Origin: Actinocorallia aurantiaca
GTDB taxonomy: Bacteria > Actinomycetota > Actinomycetes > Streptosporangiales > Streptosporangiaceae
DNA length: 64,000 nt
Direction: 5' to 3'
Assembly: GCF_039533685.1 (NCBI RefSeq)
Contig: NZ_BAAATZ010000006.1
Location: 558,001 to 622,000, forward strand
Part shown: positions 27,533 through 36,602 of the stretch, piece after piece
Layout of the letters: each line of letters begins with the position of its first letter
Numbering within the stretch: position 1 is the first letter of the stretch
Translations under genes and position numbers: made by a program
The notes under the pieces: model-generated
Told to the model about the DNA's origin: nothing
Databases searched by the model: none
The model's input: the letters and a program-made list of their open reading frames with translations, nothing else

Positions 27533-27545
27533 GCCGTATCCATCT

Positions 27546-27650
27546 GGGGGGCGACCCCCAGACCCCCGCGAGGGAACAACCGATCCTCGCTGCGCTGCGG
27601 TCGGTTGTTCCCGGGTCAGCCGATCCTCGCTTCGCTGCGGTCGGCTGACC
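27546..27650 (-). repeat. Double copy of the covarying-hairpin repeat
   Basis: Two hairpins sit side by side. A1: GGGAACAACCGA (27572-27583) pairs perfectly with 27601-27612 around the 17-nt loop 27584-27600. A2: GGTCAGCCGA (27614-27623) pairs perfectly with 27641-27650 around loop 27624-27640. The loops differ at one base (TCCTCGCTGCGCTGCGG versus TCCTCGCTTCGCTGCGG), while the arms are unrelated beyond the inner CCGA/TCGG. A G-rich second hairpin (27546-27567) lies on the ROK side. The element fills the gap between convergent ROK and metB genes. Confidence 0.9.
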
Positions 27651-27732
27651 TGGCCCTCCTGCGCTTCTCCCCTTGAATCTCCACCCCTGCGCCTCCCACC
27701 TCGCATCTTCCCCGGTCTCTTCCAAGCCTTCC

Positions 27733-28878
27733 TCAGGCCTTCTTCAGGGCCTGCTCCAGGTCGGCGAGGAGGTCGCCCGCCTCCTCGATGCCGACCGACA
27801 GGCGCACCAGGTCCGCCGGGACCTCGAGAGGGGAACCGGCGGCCGAGGCGTGGGTCATGCGGGCCGGGTGCTCGATCAGCGACTCCACGCCGCCCAGGGA
27901 CTCGCCGAGGATGAACAGCTCCGTGGCCTCGCAGACGGCGACCGCGGCCTCCTCGGAGGCCATCCGGAAGGAGACCATGCCCCCGAAGCCGCGCATCTGC
28001 TTGGCGGCGGTCTCGTGCCCGGGGTGGTCGGGCAGGCCGGGGTAGAGCACGCCGGTGACCTTCGGGTGCCGGGTGAGCAGGTCCGCGACCCTGGCGGCGT
28101 TGGCGTTGTGCCGGTCCATCCGCACCGCCAGGGTCTTGATCCCGCGCAGCGTCAGCCAGGAGTCGAACGGGCCGGCCACCCCGCCCATCGCGTTCTGGTG
28201 GTAGGCCAGCCGCTCGCCCAGCTCGTCCGAGGCGGTGACCGCGGCCCCGCCGACCACGTCGGAGTGCCCGCCGATGTACTTGGTGGTGGAGTGCAGCACG
28301 ACGTCCGCGCCGAGCGCCAGCGGCTGCTGCAGGTAGGGGCTGGCGAAGGTGTTGTCGACGACCAGCAGCGCCCCGGCCTCGTGGGCGATCCCCGCCATGG
28401 CTTCGATGTCCGCGATGCCCAGCAGCGGGTTGGTGGGCGTCTCCAGCCACACCAGGGCCGTCTCGGGCCTCATCGCCGCCCGGACGGCCGCCGGGTCCGC
28501 CAGCGGCACGGGTGAGAACGACACGCCCCAGCGCTCGTAGACCTTGGCGAACAGCCGGTACGTGCCGCCGTAGGCGTCGTTCGGGATCACCACGTGCGAG
28601 CCGGGCCCGCACAGGGCCCGCAGGACGGCGTCCTCGGCGGCCAGGCCCGACGCGAAGGCCAGCCCGCGCCTCCCGCCCTCCAGGGCCGCCAGGCACTCCT
28701 CCAAGGCCGTACGGGACGGGTTGGCGCTGCGGCTGTACTCGTACCCCCCGCGCAGGCTTCCGATCGCGTCCTGCTGGTAGGTGGACACCTGGTAGATCGG
28801 CGGCACCACCGCGCCCGTCACCGGGTCGGGCGCCTGCCCCGCGTGGATCGCCAGCGTCTCGAAGCTCTGGTCGTTCAT
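27733..28878 (-). CDS. metB: Cystathionine gamma-synthase/lyase
   Basis: 381-aa PLP enzyme of the Cys/Met metabolism family. PLP lysine in HSTTKYIGGHSD (near residue 200), YSRSANPSR and the SLGGVESLIEHPARMTHA segment near the C terminus. It joins O-acylhomoserine and cysteine (synthase), or cleaves cystathionine to cysteine (lyase); sequence alone does not separate the two. With cbs 2.4 kb away it can complete transsulfuration, and metB-cbs proximity matches Rv1079-Rv1077. ATG at 28878. Divergent from the MMPL gene across 159 bases; no SAM riboswitch seen. Confidence 0.9.
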   Translation of the reverse strand: MNDQSFETLAIHAGQAPDPVTGAVVPPIYQVSTYQQDAIGSLRGGYEYSRSANPSRTALEECLAALEGGRRGLAFASGLAAEDAVLRALCGPGSHVVIPNDAYGGTYRLFAKVYERWGVSFSPVPLADPAAVRAAMRPETALVWLETPTNPLLGIADIEAMAGIAHEAGALLVVDNTFASPYLQQPLALGADVVLHSTTKYIGGHSDVVGGAAVTASDELGERLAYHQNAMGGVAGPFDSWLTLRGIKTLAVRMDRHNANAARVADLLTRHPKVTGVLYPGLPDHPGHETAAKQMRGFGGMVSFRMASEEAAVAVCEATELFILGESLGGVESLIEHPARMTHASAAGSPLEVPADLVRLSVGIEEAGDLLADLEQALKKA

Positions 28879-29037
28879 CCCCCCAGGCTAGGAGGTATCC
28901 GCCTCCTCCCGAGGGAGGTCGCCCTCCATCGCAGGTACCAGCCCCGTTCTCCGCAATGGGATGGATCACAAGACGTATATGCGGGCCCTAGGTTAAGTAA
29001 AAATTCTATAAACCGACTTCATCAGAGAGGCTCCGAA

Positions 29038-31173
29038 ATGTTCGGACGGCTCGGCAACGCTGTCGTCAAACATCCCTGGTGGACCATCGCGGCGTGGTTG
29101 GTGGTGGCGGTACTCGTCATCGTCCTCTCCCCCAAGCTGGAGACCGAGTCCGACCAGAGCAACTTCCTTCCCTCCAAGTACGAGTCCCTGCAGGCGGCCG
29201 AGATCTCCGCGCAGGCCTTCCCGCAGGCCGAGGCCACCTCGGCCCTGATCGTGGTCAAGCGCACGGACGGCAAGCCGTTCACCGAGGGCGACGTCGCCAA
29301 GACGACGGCGGTCGCCCAGGCGCTGCCCAAGCCGCCTTCGGTCGTCGCGGTCGTCACCGGCCCCGAGGCGGTGGCGCCCAACAAACTGGTCCAGATCATC
29401 ACCGTGCCGATGCAGGGCCAGACCCTGGATGACCAGGCGAAGCAGCTCGAAGCGGTCAAGGAACTGCGCAAGGCCCTTCCCGGGCAGCTCCAGGGCAGCG
29501 GCCTCGAGGCCAAGGTCGGCGGTGACATCGCCAGCTGGCTCGACAACGAGGACTCCTTCAACCAGGCCTTCGCCATCGTCGGCATCGCGACCTTCGTCCT
29601 GATCATCGGCCTGATCCTGTTGATCTTCCGTGCCCCGCTGGCCGCGATCCTCCCGATCATCGTGATCTACGTCACCATGATGGTGGCGATGGGGCTGATC
29701 GGCGCCGCGTCCAAGGTGATGGACTTCTCCGGCGACGACTCGCTGTCGACGATCATCCTGATCGTGTTGTTCGGCATCGGCGCCGACTACTACCTGTTCC
29801 TGCTCTTCCGCTTCCGGGAGCGGCTGCGCGCCGGCGACGACAAGCGGACCGCGATGATCCACGCGGTCGAGCGGGTCGGCGAGGTCATCACCTCCGCCGC
29901 CGCGGCGGTGGCCGCGGCCTTCCTGGTCCTCCTCCTGGCGGCCTTCGGGGTGTTCAGCGCCTGGGGCCCGTCCCTGGCCATCGCGGTGGTGGTCATGGCC
30001 ATCACCTCGCTCACCCTCATCCCCGCGATCGTCACCCTGCTGGGCACCGCGATCTTCTGGCCGTCCAAGTCGTGGAAGACCCAGCCCAAGCCGGGCGTCG
30101 CGCGCAAACTCGGAGGCCTCGTCGCGGCCAGGCCGGTGCTGGTGGCGCTGGTGTCCGGCGGCCTCCTGGTCGCCCTGGCCTCGGGCGCGGCGTTCTTCAA
30201 GGCCGACTACGACTTCCAGGCCGGCTTCCCCCAGGACACCGAGTCGGCGCAGGCGCTCAAGGACATGCAGAAGGGCTTCCCGCCCGGTCTCACCACGCCC
30301 GTGCAGGTCATCCTCAAGAGCGAGAACGGGTCGGACCTCACCCAGGCCCAGCTCGACGCCTTCGCCCAGAAGGCCGCGTCCGCTCCGGGCGTCGGCAGGG
30401 TCCAGCAGGCGGTCCTGGGGACGACGACCAAGTCGATCGCGCGGGTCGACCTGCTGCTGAAGGAGAACCCGAACTCCAACGACGCGATCAACCTGGTCAA
30501 GGACGAACTGCGGCCCGCCGTGCACGAGATGTCGCCGGAGGGCGTACGCGCCTACGTCGGCGGCGCGACGTCGATCTACGCGGACATCAACGAGGTGAAC
30601 AACCGCGACCTGTCGGTCATCCTGCCGGTGGCCGCGCTGCTCATCGCGCTGATCCTGGCACTGCAGCTGCGCAGCCTCGTCGCCCCGCTCTACCTGGTGC
30701 CCGCGGTGCTGCTGGGCTTCGCGGCCACCATCGGCTCGGCCGTGTACTTCTTCCAGTACCTGGGCGACAAGCCGGGCGTCACCTTCCAACTGCCGATCAT
30801 CATGTACCTCTTCGTTCTGGCGATCGGCACCGACTACAACATCCTGATGACCGCCCGGCTCCGCGAGGAGGCCCGGGACGGCCACGAGCCGAGGAAGGCG
30901 GCGGCGCTGGCCGTCGAGCACGGCGGCCCGACGGTCATGGCCGCCGGCCTGATCCTGGCGGGCACCTTCGCCGTCATGGTCCTGGCACCGGTCGCGATGA
31001 TGCAGCAGATGGGCTTCGGCGTGGCCGCCGGCATCATGCTCTCCGCGTTCGTCATGTCGATGTTCCTGGTCCCGGCCGTCACCGCGCTGCTGGGCCACGC
31101 GGCCTGGTGGCCCGGGCACGGCGACCGGGCGAAGGCGAAGGCCGAGCCCCAGCCGGAACTCGCCAAGCACTGA
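29038..31173 (+). CDS. MMPL/RND-family transporter
   Basis: 711-aa inner-membrane transporter of the MMPL family. Two repeats each have one N-terminal helix, a large extracytoplasmic domain and a five-helix bundle, for about 12 helices. The proton-relay Asp-Tyr pairs are visible in GIGADYYLFLLFRFRERL and AIGTDYNILMTARLREEA. Such proteins export lipids, siderophores or drugs; no substrate can be assigned. ATG at 29038 with GAGAGG seven bases upstream. The preceding 60 bases are unusually AT-rich (AAAATTCTATAAAC), a plausible promoter. A strong bidirectional terminator follows. Confidence 0.9.
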   Translation: MFGRLGNAVVKHPWWTIAAWLVVAVLVIVLSPKLETESDQSNFLPSKYESLQAAEISAQAFPQAEATSALIVVKRTDGKPFTEGDVAKTTAVAQALPKPPSVVAVVTGPEAVAPNKLVQIITVPMQGQTLDDQAKQLEAVKELRKALPGQLQGSGLEAKVGGDIASWLDNEDSFNQAFAIVGIATFVLIIGLILLIFRAPLAAILPIIVIYVTMMVAMGLIGAASKVMDFSGDDSLSTIILIVLFGIGADYYLFLLFRFRERLRAGDDKRTAMIHAVERVGEVITSAAAAVAAAFLVLLLAAFGVFSAWGPSLAIAVVVMAITSLTLIPAIVTLLGTAIFWPSKSWKTQPKPGVARKLGGLVAARPVLVALVSGGLLVALASGAAFFKADYDFQAGFPQDTESAQALKDMQKGFPPGLTTPVQVILKSENGSDLTQAQLDAFAQKAASAPGVGRVQQAVLGTTTKSIARVDLLLKENPNSNDAINLVKDELRPAVHEMSPEGVRAYVGGATSIYADINEVNNRDLSVILPVAALLIALILALQLRSLVAPLYLVPAVLLGFAATIGSAVYFFQYLGDKPGVTFQLPIIMYLFVLAIGTDYNILMTARLREEARDGHEPRKAAALAVEHGGPTVMAAGLILAGTFAVMVLAPVAMMQQMGFGVAAGIMLSAFVMSMFLVPAVTALLGHAAWWPGHGDRAKAKAEPQPELAKH

Positions 31174-31212
31174 TCCGCCCCTGAGGGCATGAAACGCCCT
31201 CCGGAGCACAAA

Positions 31213-31244
31213 AAAGGGCGGCCTCCGCGAGGAGGCCGCCCTTT
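31213..31244. terminator. Bidirectional terminator between MMPL and cbs genes
   Basis: AAAGGGCGGCCTCC pairs perfectly (14 bp) with its complement around the tetraloop GCGA, flanked by A- and T-runs on both strands. It serves the two convergent genes. Confidence 0.9.
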
Positions 31245-31257
31245 CCCGTGCGCCGGA

Positions 31258-32625
31258 TCAGGCCGACAGGAAGCCCAGCAGGTCCTGGCGGCTGATCATC
31301 CCGGCGGGCTTGCCTTCCACCAGGACGACCGCCGCGCCGTGCTTCTCCAGCTCCTCCACCGCGCGGGAGAGCGGGTCTCCCGAGCCGAGCGTGGGCAGCG
31401 GCGCCGACATGTGCAGCGACAGCGGGTCCTCCGGCCGGGCCTTGCCCGCCACCAGCAGGCCCAGGAGCTCCCGCTCGCCGATCGCGCCGACCACCTCGGC
31501 GGCCATGACGGGCGGCTCCTCCTTGAGGATCGGCACCTGGGAGACGTCGAACTCGCGCATCAGCTCGATCACCGAGCCGACGCTTTCATCCGGATGGGCG
31601 TGGACGAACTCCGGCAGCTGGCCGCCCTTGCCGGCCAGCACGTCCCCGACCTTGGCCTCGTCGGTGGCCGCCGACAGGAAGCCGTAGTTCTGCATCCACT
31701 CGTCGTTGAAGATCTTGGACAGGTAGCCGCGGCCCCCGTCCGGCAGCAGCACCACCACGACCGCCTCGGGCCCGGCCCGCTCGGCCACCCGCAGCGCCGC
31801 GACCACCGCCATGCCGCAGGAGCCGCCGACCAGCAGGCCCTCCTCGCGGGCCAGCCGCCGGGTCATCACGAAGGAGTCCTTGTCGGAGACCGCGATGATC
31901 TCGTCGCACACCTCCGGGTCGTAGGTCGCGGGCCAGATGTCCTCGCCCACGCCCTCCACCAGGTACGGCCTGCCGGTGCCGCCGGAGTAGACCGAGCCCT
32001 CCGGGTCGGCGCCGATGATCTTCACCTTCCCGCCGGAGACCTCCTTGAGGTAGCGCCCCGCGCCGGTGATCGTGCCGCCGGTGCCCACCCCGGCGACGAA
32101 GTGGGTGATCCTCCCCTCGGTCTGCTCCCAGATCTCCGGGCCGGTGCTCAGGTAGTGGGACCTGGGGTTCTCCGGGTTGGAGTACTGGTCGGGCTTCCAC
32201 GCGCCCTGGATCTCCCGGGCCAGGCGGTCGGAGACCGAGTAGTAGGAGTCCGGGTGGTCGGGGGCCACGGCGGTCGGGCAGACGACCACCTCGGCGCCGT
32301 AGGCGCGCATCACGTTGACCTTGTCCGCGGCCACCTTGTCCGGGACCGTGAAGACGCACCGGTAGCCGCGCTCCTGGGCGACGATGGCCAGTCCCACCCC
32401 GGTGTTGCCCGAGGTGGGCTCGACGATCGTCCCGCCGGGCCGCAAAGCTCCCGAGGCCTCCGCCGCGTCGATCATCCGGACCGCGATGCGGTCCTTCACC
32501 GAACCGCCCGGATTGAAGTACTCCACCTTGGCGATCACCTGGCCGGACAGCCCGGCGGTCACGCTCCGCAGCCGGACCAGCGGGGTGTTCCCCATCAAGG
32601 GGATGAGCGAGTCATGAACCTGCAC
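31258..32625 (-). CDS. cbs: Cystathionine beta-synthase
   Basis: 455-aa PLP enzyme forming cystathionine from serine and homocysteine (reverse transsulfuration). Catalytic domain: GNTPLVRLRSV, PLP lysine in NPGGSVKDRIA, EPTSGNTGVGLA and AGVGTGGTITGAG. The C-terminal 120 residues are a tandem CBS-domain pair (DVSQVPILKE, EELEKHGAAVVLVEGKPAGMI), the likely regulatory module. GTG at 32625 with AAGGA six bases upstream is preferred to a longer reading from 32745. Equivalent to Rv1077. Divergent from the GDSL esterase gene. Confidence 0.93.
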   Translation of the reverse strand: MQVHDSLIPLMGNTPLVRLRSVTAGLSGQVIAKVEYFNPGGSVKDRIAVRMIDAAEASGALRPGGTIVEPTSGNTGVGLAIVAQERGYRCVFTVPDKVAADKVNVMRAYGAEVVVCPTAVAPDHPDSYYSVSDRLAREIQGAWKPDQYSNPENPRSHYLSTGPEIWEQTEGRITHFVAGVGTGGTITGAGRYLKEVSGGKVKIIGADPEGSVYSGGTGRPYLVEGVGEDIWPATYDPEVCDEIIAVSDKDSFVMTRRLAREEGLLVGGSCGMAVVAALRVAERAGPEAVVVVLLPDGGRGYLSKIFNDEWMQNYGFLSAATDEAKVGDVLAGKGGQLPEFVHAHPDESVGSVIELMREFDVSQVPILKEEPPVMAAEVVGAIGERELLGLLVAGKARPEDPLSLHMSAPLPTLGSGDPLSRAVEELEKHGAAVVLVEGKPAGMISRQDLLGFLSA

Positions 32626-32762
32626 GGGACGTCCTTGTCTTGCGCGCTGGAAAGAACGGGAATACTCGAGATGTTTCCTATCCGTTTCGGCCGGTGTTTC
32701 CGTCAGCGGGCGCACGGCCGCTCGGATAGATTCCGTTTTCGACACTAACCCAGCCTGCGGGG

Positions 32763-33776
32763 GTGAGCGAGCGAATGCTGAGGGCTCTGACCACGCGCCG
32801 GATAGTGACGGCGGCGGCTTTCGGCGGCGGCGGCCTGACCGTTCTGGGCGGGCTGACCTTCGCCCTTCTGGTGGCCGAGGCCAGATCCGCCAGGCGGATC
32901 ATCCAGGGGTCCGTCAACTTCCTGCCGCCCGCCACCGACGGCCTCTACGGGCGGCGGCTGCCCGGCGAGCCGATCTCCTTCGCCATGCTGGGCGACTCCA
33001 CCGCCGCCGGGATCGGCGTGCACGAACCGGAGGAGACCGCGGCGGGCCTGCTCGCCTCGGGCCTGTCCGCCAGCGCGGGCCGCCCGGTCCGGCTGACCAA
33101 CGTGGCGGTCTCCGGCTCCCGCTCCGAGGCCCTGCGGGAGCAGGTCTCCCAGGCGCTGGAGGCCGGGCCCGAGATCGCGGTGATCATGATCGGCGCCAAC
33201 GACGTCACCGCCCGGATCGCGGCAGCCGAGTCCGTCCGCCACCTGGAGGAGGCGGTCCGGAGGCTGCGCGAGGCGGGTTGCGAGGTCGTCGTGGGCACCT
33301 GCCCCGACCTGGGGTCGGTGGAGCCCCTCATGCAGCCGCTGCGCTGGATCGCCCAGCGCACCAGCCGCCAGCTCGCCGCCGCGCAGACCGTGGTCGTGGT
33401 GCAGACCGGCGGGCGCACGGTGTCCCTCGGCGACCTGCTCGGCCGCGATTTCGCCATCGAGCCGGGCGAGTTCTTCTCCGCGGATCGTTACCATCCGTCT
33501 GCGAGAGGTTACGGTGCGGCAGCGGCGGCCCTGCTACCTTCGGTCTCAGCCGCGCTGGGGCTCGAACCCGAGGCCCGGTTCGGCGAGGGAGTCCTGCCCA
33601 TCTACCTCGCGGCCGCCTCGGCCGCGGAGAAGCCCGGCACCGAGGTGACGGCACGGGGCGACGGCGCGTCCCGGTCCCGCTGGGCCACGCTGCTGCGCCG
33701 CACGGGTGGCGCGGCTCCCGCCCGTCCCTCGTCTGACGGCTCGACCCTGCCGGAGGTGGCTCCCGGCATGGCCTGA
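32763..33776 (+). CDS. SGNH/GDSL-family exported esterase
   Basis: 337-aa protein with an N-terminal helix (residues 15-40) and an SGNH hydrolase domain: block I AMLGDSTAAGIG with nucleophile Ser, block III IGANDVT, block V DRYHPSARGYG with catalytic Asp and His. About 80 extra C-terminal residues are low-complexity. Homologous in build and position to Rv1075c, a reported GDSL esterase of M. tuberculosis. GTG at 32763 is used; an ATG at 32775 is possible. Substrate unknown; acyl esters outside the membrane are expected. Confidence 0.88.
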   Translation: MSERMLRALTTRRIVTAAAFGGGGLTVLGGLTFALLVAEARSARRIIQGSVNFLPPATDGLYGRRLPGEPISFAMLGDSTAAGIGVHEPEETAAGLLASGLSASAGRPVRLTNVAVSGSRSEALREQVSQALEAGPEIAVIMIGANDVTARIAAAESVRHLEEAVRRLREAGCEVVVGTCPDLGSVEPLMQPLRWIAQRTSRQLAAAQTVVVVQTGGRTVSLGDLLGRDFAIEPGEFFSADRYHPSARGYGAAAAALLPSVSAALGLEPEARFGEGVLPIYLAAASAAEKPGTEVTARGDGASRSRWATLLRRTGGAAPARPSSDGSTLPEVAPGMA

Positions 33777-33811
33777 GCCCTCGGCTCTCCCCTTCGCCTG
33801 GAGTTCACCCC

Positions 33812-35146
33812 ATGCCCTCGGCCGCCCTCAAGCGACTACTCTCCGTCTCCATCTCGGTACTCCTCGCGGCCGGGTGCGCCGGCGGGGAGGACCGGGACAC
33901 GGCCCACGCCGCGGCGGGCTGGACCGACGCGCAGGTGAACGCGGTCAGCCGGGCCTCGCTCGGCTCGGGCGTCGCCGCCGTCACCGGCCTGCGCCCCGAC
34001 GGCTCCCTGGAGACGGTCGTCGACGATCTGGCGACGGGTCGGAGGCTGTGGGCGCACCCGGCGACGATGTTCGGACGGCTCCCGGGCATGGGGGTGCAGC
34101 CCCCCGCCGTCGCCGGTCCGGTGGTGGTCGCGCTCGAGCCCCGCTCCGGCGGCCCGTGGAAGGCCATGATCGTCGCCCGCGACGCCCGGACGGGCGAGCA
34201 GAGGTGGGCGCGGGGCGTGAACTCCACGTTCGGGCCGGTGGCCTGCGGGACGAACGTGTGCCTGTCGGAGTCGACGGCCCAGCGGAGCCCGCGGTTCGTG
34301 GTGCTGGAGAGCGGCACCGGGCGGACCCTGTGGCGGCTGCGCGGGCTCGCCGAGGTCGAGCACGCCGACCGGGACCGCATCGTCGTCTTCCGGATGGCCG
34401 AGCGGCCGGTTCTGGCCGCGTACGCCACCGGGTCGGGGCGGCGGCTGTGGTCGTTCCCGGTGGAGGACGCGGTGGGCGCCGGGATCGACCTGTCCGGCGG
34501 TTGGTCGTTCGGCACGGCGGGCGAGCTGCTCCTCGGGCACGTCGCGCCCGCCCGGAGGGGCAGGTCGCTGTCGGCCTACGGCTTCTTCGCGCTGCGGCTG
34601 GCCGACGGCTCGCCCGTGTGGACGCATCCGCGCCAGCTCCGGGTCTACCCGAGCCCGAACCCGGCGGTCGGCCTGATCACCCGGGAGGTCGGCTCCTCCG
34701 GGAACTTCGAGGGTTTCGCCCGGATCGACGCCCGAACCGGCCGCAAGCTCGCCACGATCCCCTCGGCGGACGTGCCCCGCGGCTCCTCCTGGTGGCTGTC
34801 CTTCTCCACCGACCTGTCGACGCTCGGGTTCTGGATCCCCGGCCGACAGGGCGCGGCGTTCGACCTGCGCCGGTCCGAGTCCGTCCCGCTCGAGGGCCTG
34901 CGCGCCTGGTCCTTCTGCACCACCTCGCCCCAGCCCCTGGAGCTGGCGGGCGGCGCCCCCGGCTTCTTCCCCGTCGCCCCCCTGTGCTCCTACGACCTGG
35001 CCACCGGCGCCAAGGCCCCCGATCCGGGCCCGCCCCCGCTCTGGTACACCGGCTCCTTCGACGGCCACCGGGTCTGGCGCGACGAGCGGGGCGCCCTCCA
35101 CGGCACCCGGGACGGTACCGGCACGACTCCGGGTATGTACGGCTGA
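33812..35146 (+). CDS. PQQ-like beta-propeller lipoprotein
   Basis: 444 aa with lipobox LLAAGCAG (Cys at residue 22), so a lipid-anchored extracytoplasmic protein. The body shows repeated propeller blades with the pattern D/A-TG-x2-LW: DLATGRRLWAHPA, DARTGEQRWARG, ESGTGRTLWRLRG, ATGSGRRLWSFP, RLADGSPVWTHP. This is the PQQ-binding-like or BamB-like repeat, but no PQQ-dependent dehydrogenase residues are recognised. It is 35 bases downstream of the GDSL esterase gene in the same direction, probably co-transcribed. Function unknown. Confidence 0.8.
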   Translation: MPSAALKRLLSVSISVLLAAGCAGGEDRDTAHAAAGWTDAQVNAVSRASLGSGVAAVTGLRPDGSLETVVDDLATGRRLWAHPATMFGRLPGMGVQPPAVAGPVVVALEPRSGGPWKAMIVARDARTGEQRWARGVNSTFGPVACGTNVCLSESTAQRSPRFVVLESGTGRTLWRLRGLAEVEHADRDRIVVFRMAERPVLAAYATGSGRRLWSFPVEDAVGAGIDLSGGWSFGTAGELLLGHVAPARRGRSLSAYGFFALRLADGSPVWTHPRQLRVYPSPNPAVGLITREVGSSGNFEGFARIDARTGRKLATIPSADVPRGSSWWLSFSTDLSTLGFWIPGRQGAAFDLRRSESVPLEGLRAWSFCTTSPQPLELAGGAPGFFPVAPLCSYDLATGAKAPDPGPPPLWYTGSFDGHRVWRDERGALHGTRDGTGTTPGMYG

Positions 35147-35179
35147 GGGGCCCCCGCGGGCGTCGAGTTCTCCGGGGAT

Positions 35180-35200
35180 TTCTAGAATCTCGTCCTAGAA
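35180..35200 (+). promoter_or_regulatory. Inverted repeat upstream of the thiolase gene
   Basis: TTCTAG (35180-35185) and CTAGAA (35195-35200) are exact complements 9 bases apart, 64 bases before the thiolase ATG. The right half overlaps TAGAAC, resembling one half of a TetR-type lipid-regulator site (KstR-like TnnAAC). The second KstR half is not a good match. Confidence 0.45.
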
Positions 35201-35264
35201 CAGGATTAGAGTACTTATCGGTAACTTGATGGCCGAGGTACGGCCCCAGGAGAAGAGGAATCCC

Positions 35265-36482
35265 ATGCCCGAGGCAGTGATCGTCGCCACCGCCCGTTCC
35301 CCCATCGGCCGAGCCTTCAAGGGCTCCCTCAAGGACCTGCGCGCCGACGAACTGGCCGCGAGCATGGTCCAGGCCGCTTTGGACAAGGTCCCCCAGCTCG
35401 ACCCGAACAGCATCGACGACCTGCTGCTGGGCTGCGGCCTGCCCGGCGGGCGCCAGGGCTACAACATGGCCCGCGTCGTGTCCGTGCTGCTCGGCCTGGA
35501 CACCGTCCCCGGCGCGACCGTCACCCGCTACTGCTCCTCCTCGCTGCAGACCACCCGTATGGCGCTGCACGCCATCAAGGCCGGCGAGGCCGACGTCATC
35601 GTCTCCGCCGGCGTCGAGCACGTCTCGGGCTTCGCCTTCGGCTCCTCCGACGGGTTGCCCAACACCCAGAACGAGAAGTTCGCGCCCGCCGAGGCCCGCA
35701 CCGCCAAGCTGGCCGAGGGCGGCCAGGACTGGACCGACCCGCGCGAGGAGGGCATCGTCCCCGACGTCTACATCGCGATGGGCCAGACCGCCGAGAACGT
35801 CGCCCGGCTCAAGGACGTCTCCCGTCAGCGCCAGGACGAGTTCGGCGTGCGCTCCCAGAACCTCACCGAGAAGGCCATCGCCAACGGCTTCTGGGCCACC
35901 GACATCACCCCGGTCACGCTGCCCGACGGCACCGTGGTCAGCAAGGACGACGGTCCCCGCGCCGGCACCACCTACGAGGCCGTCTCCCAGCTCAAGCCGG
36001 TCTTCCGCCCCGACGGCACGGTCACCGCGGGCAACTGCTGCCCGCTGAACGACGGCGCCGCCGCCGTGGTCATCATGAGCGACACCAAGGCCGCCGAGCT
36101 GGGCATCACCCCGCTCGCCCGCGTCGTCAGCACCGGCGTCTCCGGCCTCTCCCCCGAGATCATGGGCCTGGGCCCGGTCGACGCCAGCAGGAAGGCCCTG
36201 GCCCTGGCCGGCCTGACCATCGACGACATCGACCTGGTGGAGCTCAACGAGGCCTTCGCCGCCCAGGTCCTCCCGTCCGCGGACGACCTCGGCATCGACC
36301 TCGACAAGCTGAACGTCAACGGCGGCGCCATCGCCATCGGCCACCCCTTCGGCATGACCGGCGCCCGCATCACCAGCACCCTCATCAACAGCCTGAAGTT
36401 CCACGACAAGCAGTTCGGCCTGGAGACCATGTGCGTAGGCGGCGGCCAGGGCATGGCCATGGTCCTCGAGCGCCTCAGCTGA
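35265..36482 (+). CDS. fadA: Acetyl-CoA C-acyltransferase (thiolase)
   Basis: 405-aa degradative-type thiolase catalysing the last step of fatty-acid beta-oxidation. Nucleophilic Cys in VTRYCSSSLQTTRMA (near residue 91), His in GGAIAIGHPFGMTGAR, second Cys in CVGGGQGMAM. PVDASRKALALAGLTIDDIDL is typical. ATG at 35265 with GAGGA five bases upstream; a longer reading from 35226 adds only leader. Matches fadA3 (Rv1074c) in sequence type and place. No partner hydratase/dehydrogenase gene is adjacent. Confidence 0.93.
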   Translation: MPEAVIVATARSPIGRAFKGSLKDLRADELAASMVQAALDKVPQLDPNSIDDLLLGCGLPGGRQGYNMARVVSVLLGLDTVPGATVTRYCSSSLQTTRMALHAIKAGEADVIVSAGVEHVSGFAFGSSDGLPNTQNEKFAPAEARTAKLAEGGQDWTDPREEGIVPDVYIAMGQTAENVARLKDVSRQRQDEFGVRSQNLTEKAIANGFWATDITPVTLPDGTVVSKDDGPRAGTTYEAVSQLKPVFRPDGTVTAGNCCPLNDGAAAVVIMSDTKAAELGITPLARVVSTGVSGLSPEIMGLGPVDASRKALALAGLTIDDIDLVELNEAFAAQVLPSADDLGIDLDKLNVNGGAIAIGHPFGMTGARITSTLINSLKFHDKQFGLETMCVGGGQGMAMVLERLS

Positions 36483-36506
36483 CGACCTGACCCGAGAACA
36501 AACGGA

Positions 36507-36537
36507 AAGGCCCCCGGGATGCGCTCCCGGGGGCCTT
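36507..36537 (+). terminator. Terminator of the thiolase gene
   Basis: AAGGCCCCCGGGA pairs perfectly (13 bp) with its complement around TGCGC, 24 bases past the thiolase stop. It may also serve the convergent BI-1 gene. Confidence 0.85.
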
Positions 36538-36602
36538 CCATTCACGGCACCCACCGTCCCGGTATGACAGTCAGGTGTCACCTTGCTGCCACAGCGACGG
36601 GT

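Noticed and set aside
26618..28969. 783-codon minus-strand open frame
   Set aside because: Runs antisense through the ROK gene and out of frame through metB; both of those have full motif sets.
28879..29037. SAM or cobalamin riboswitch before metB
   Set aside because: The 159-base gap has only a short GGAGG/CCTCC hairpin and an AT-rich promoter-like stretch; no riboswitch core seen.
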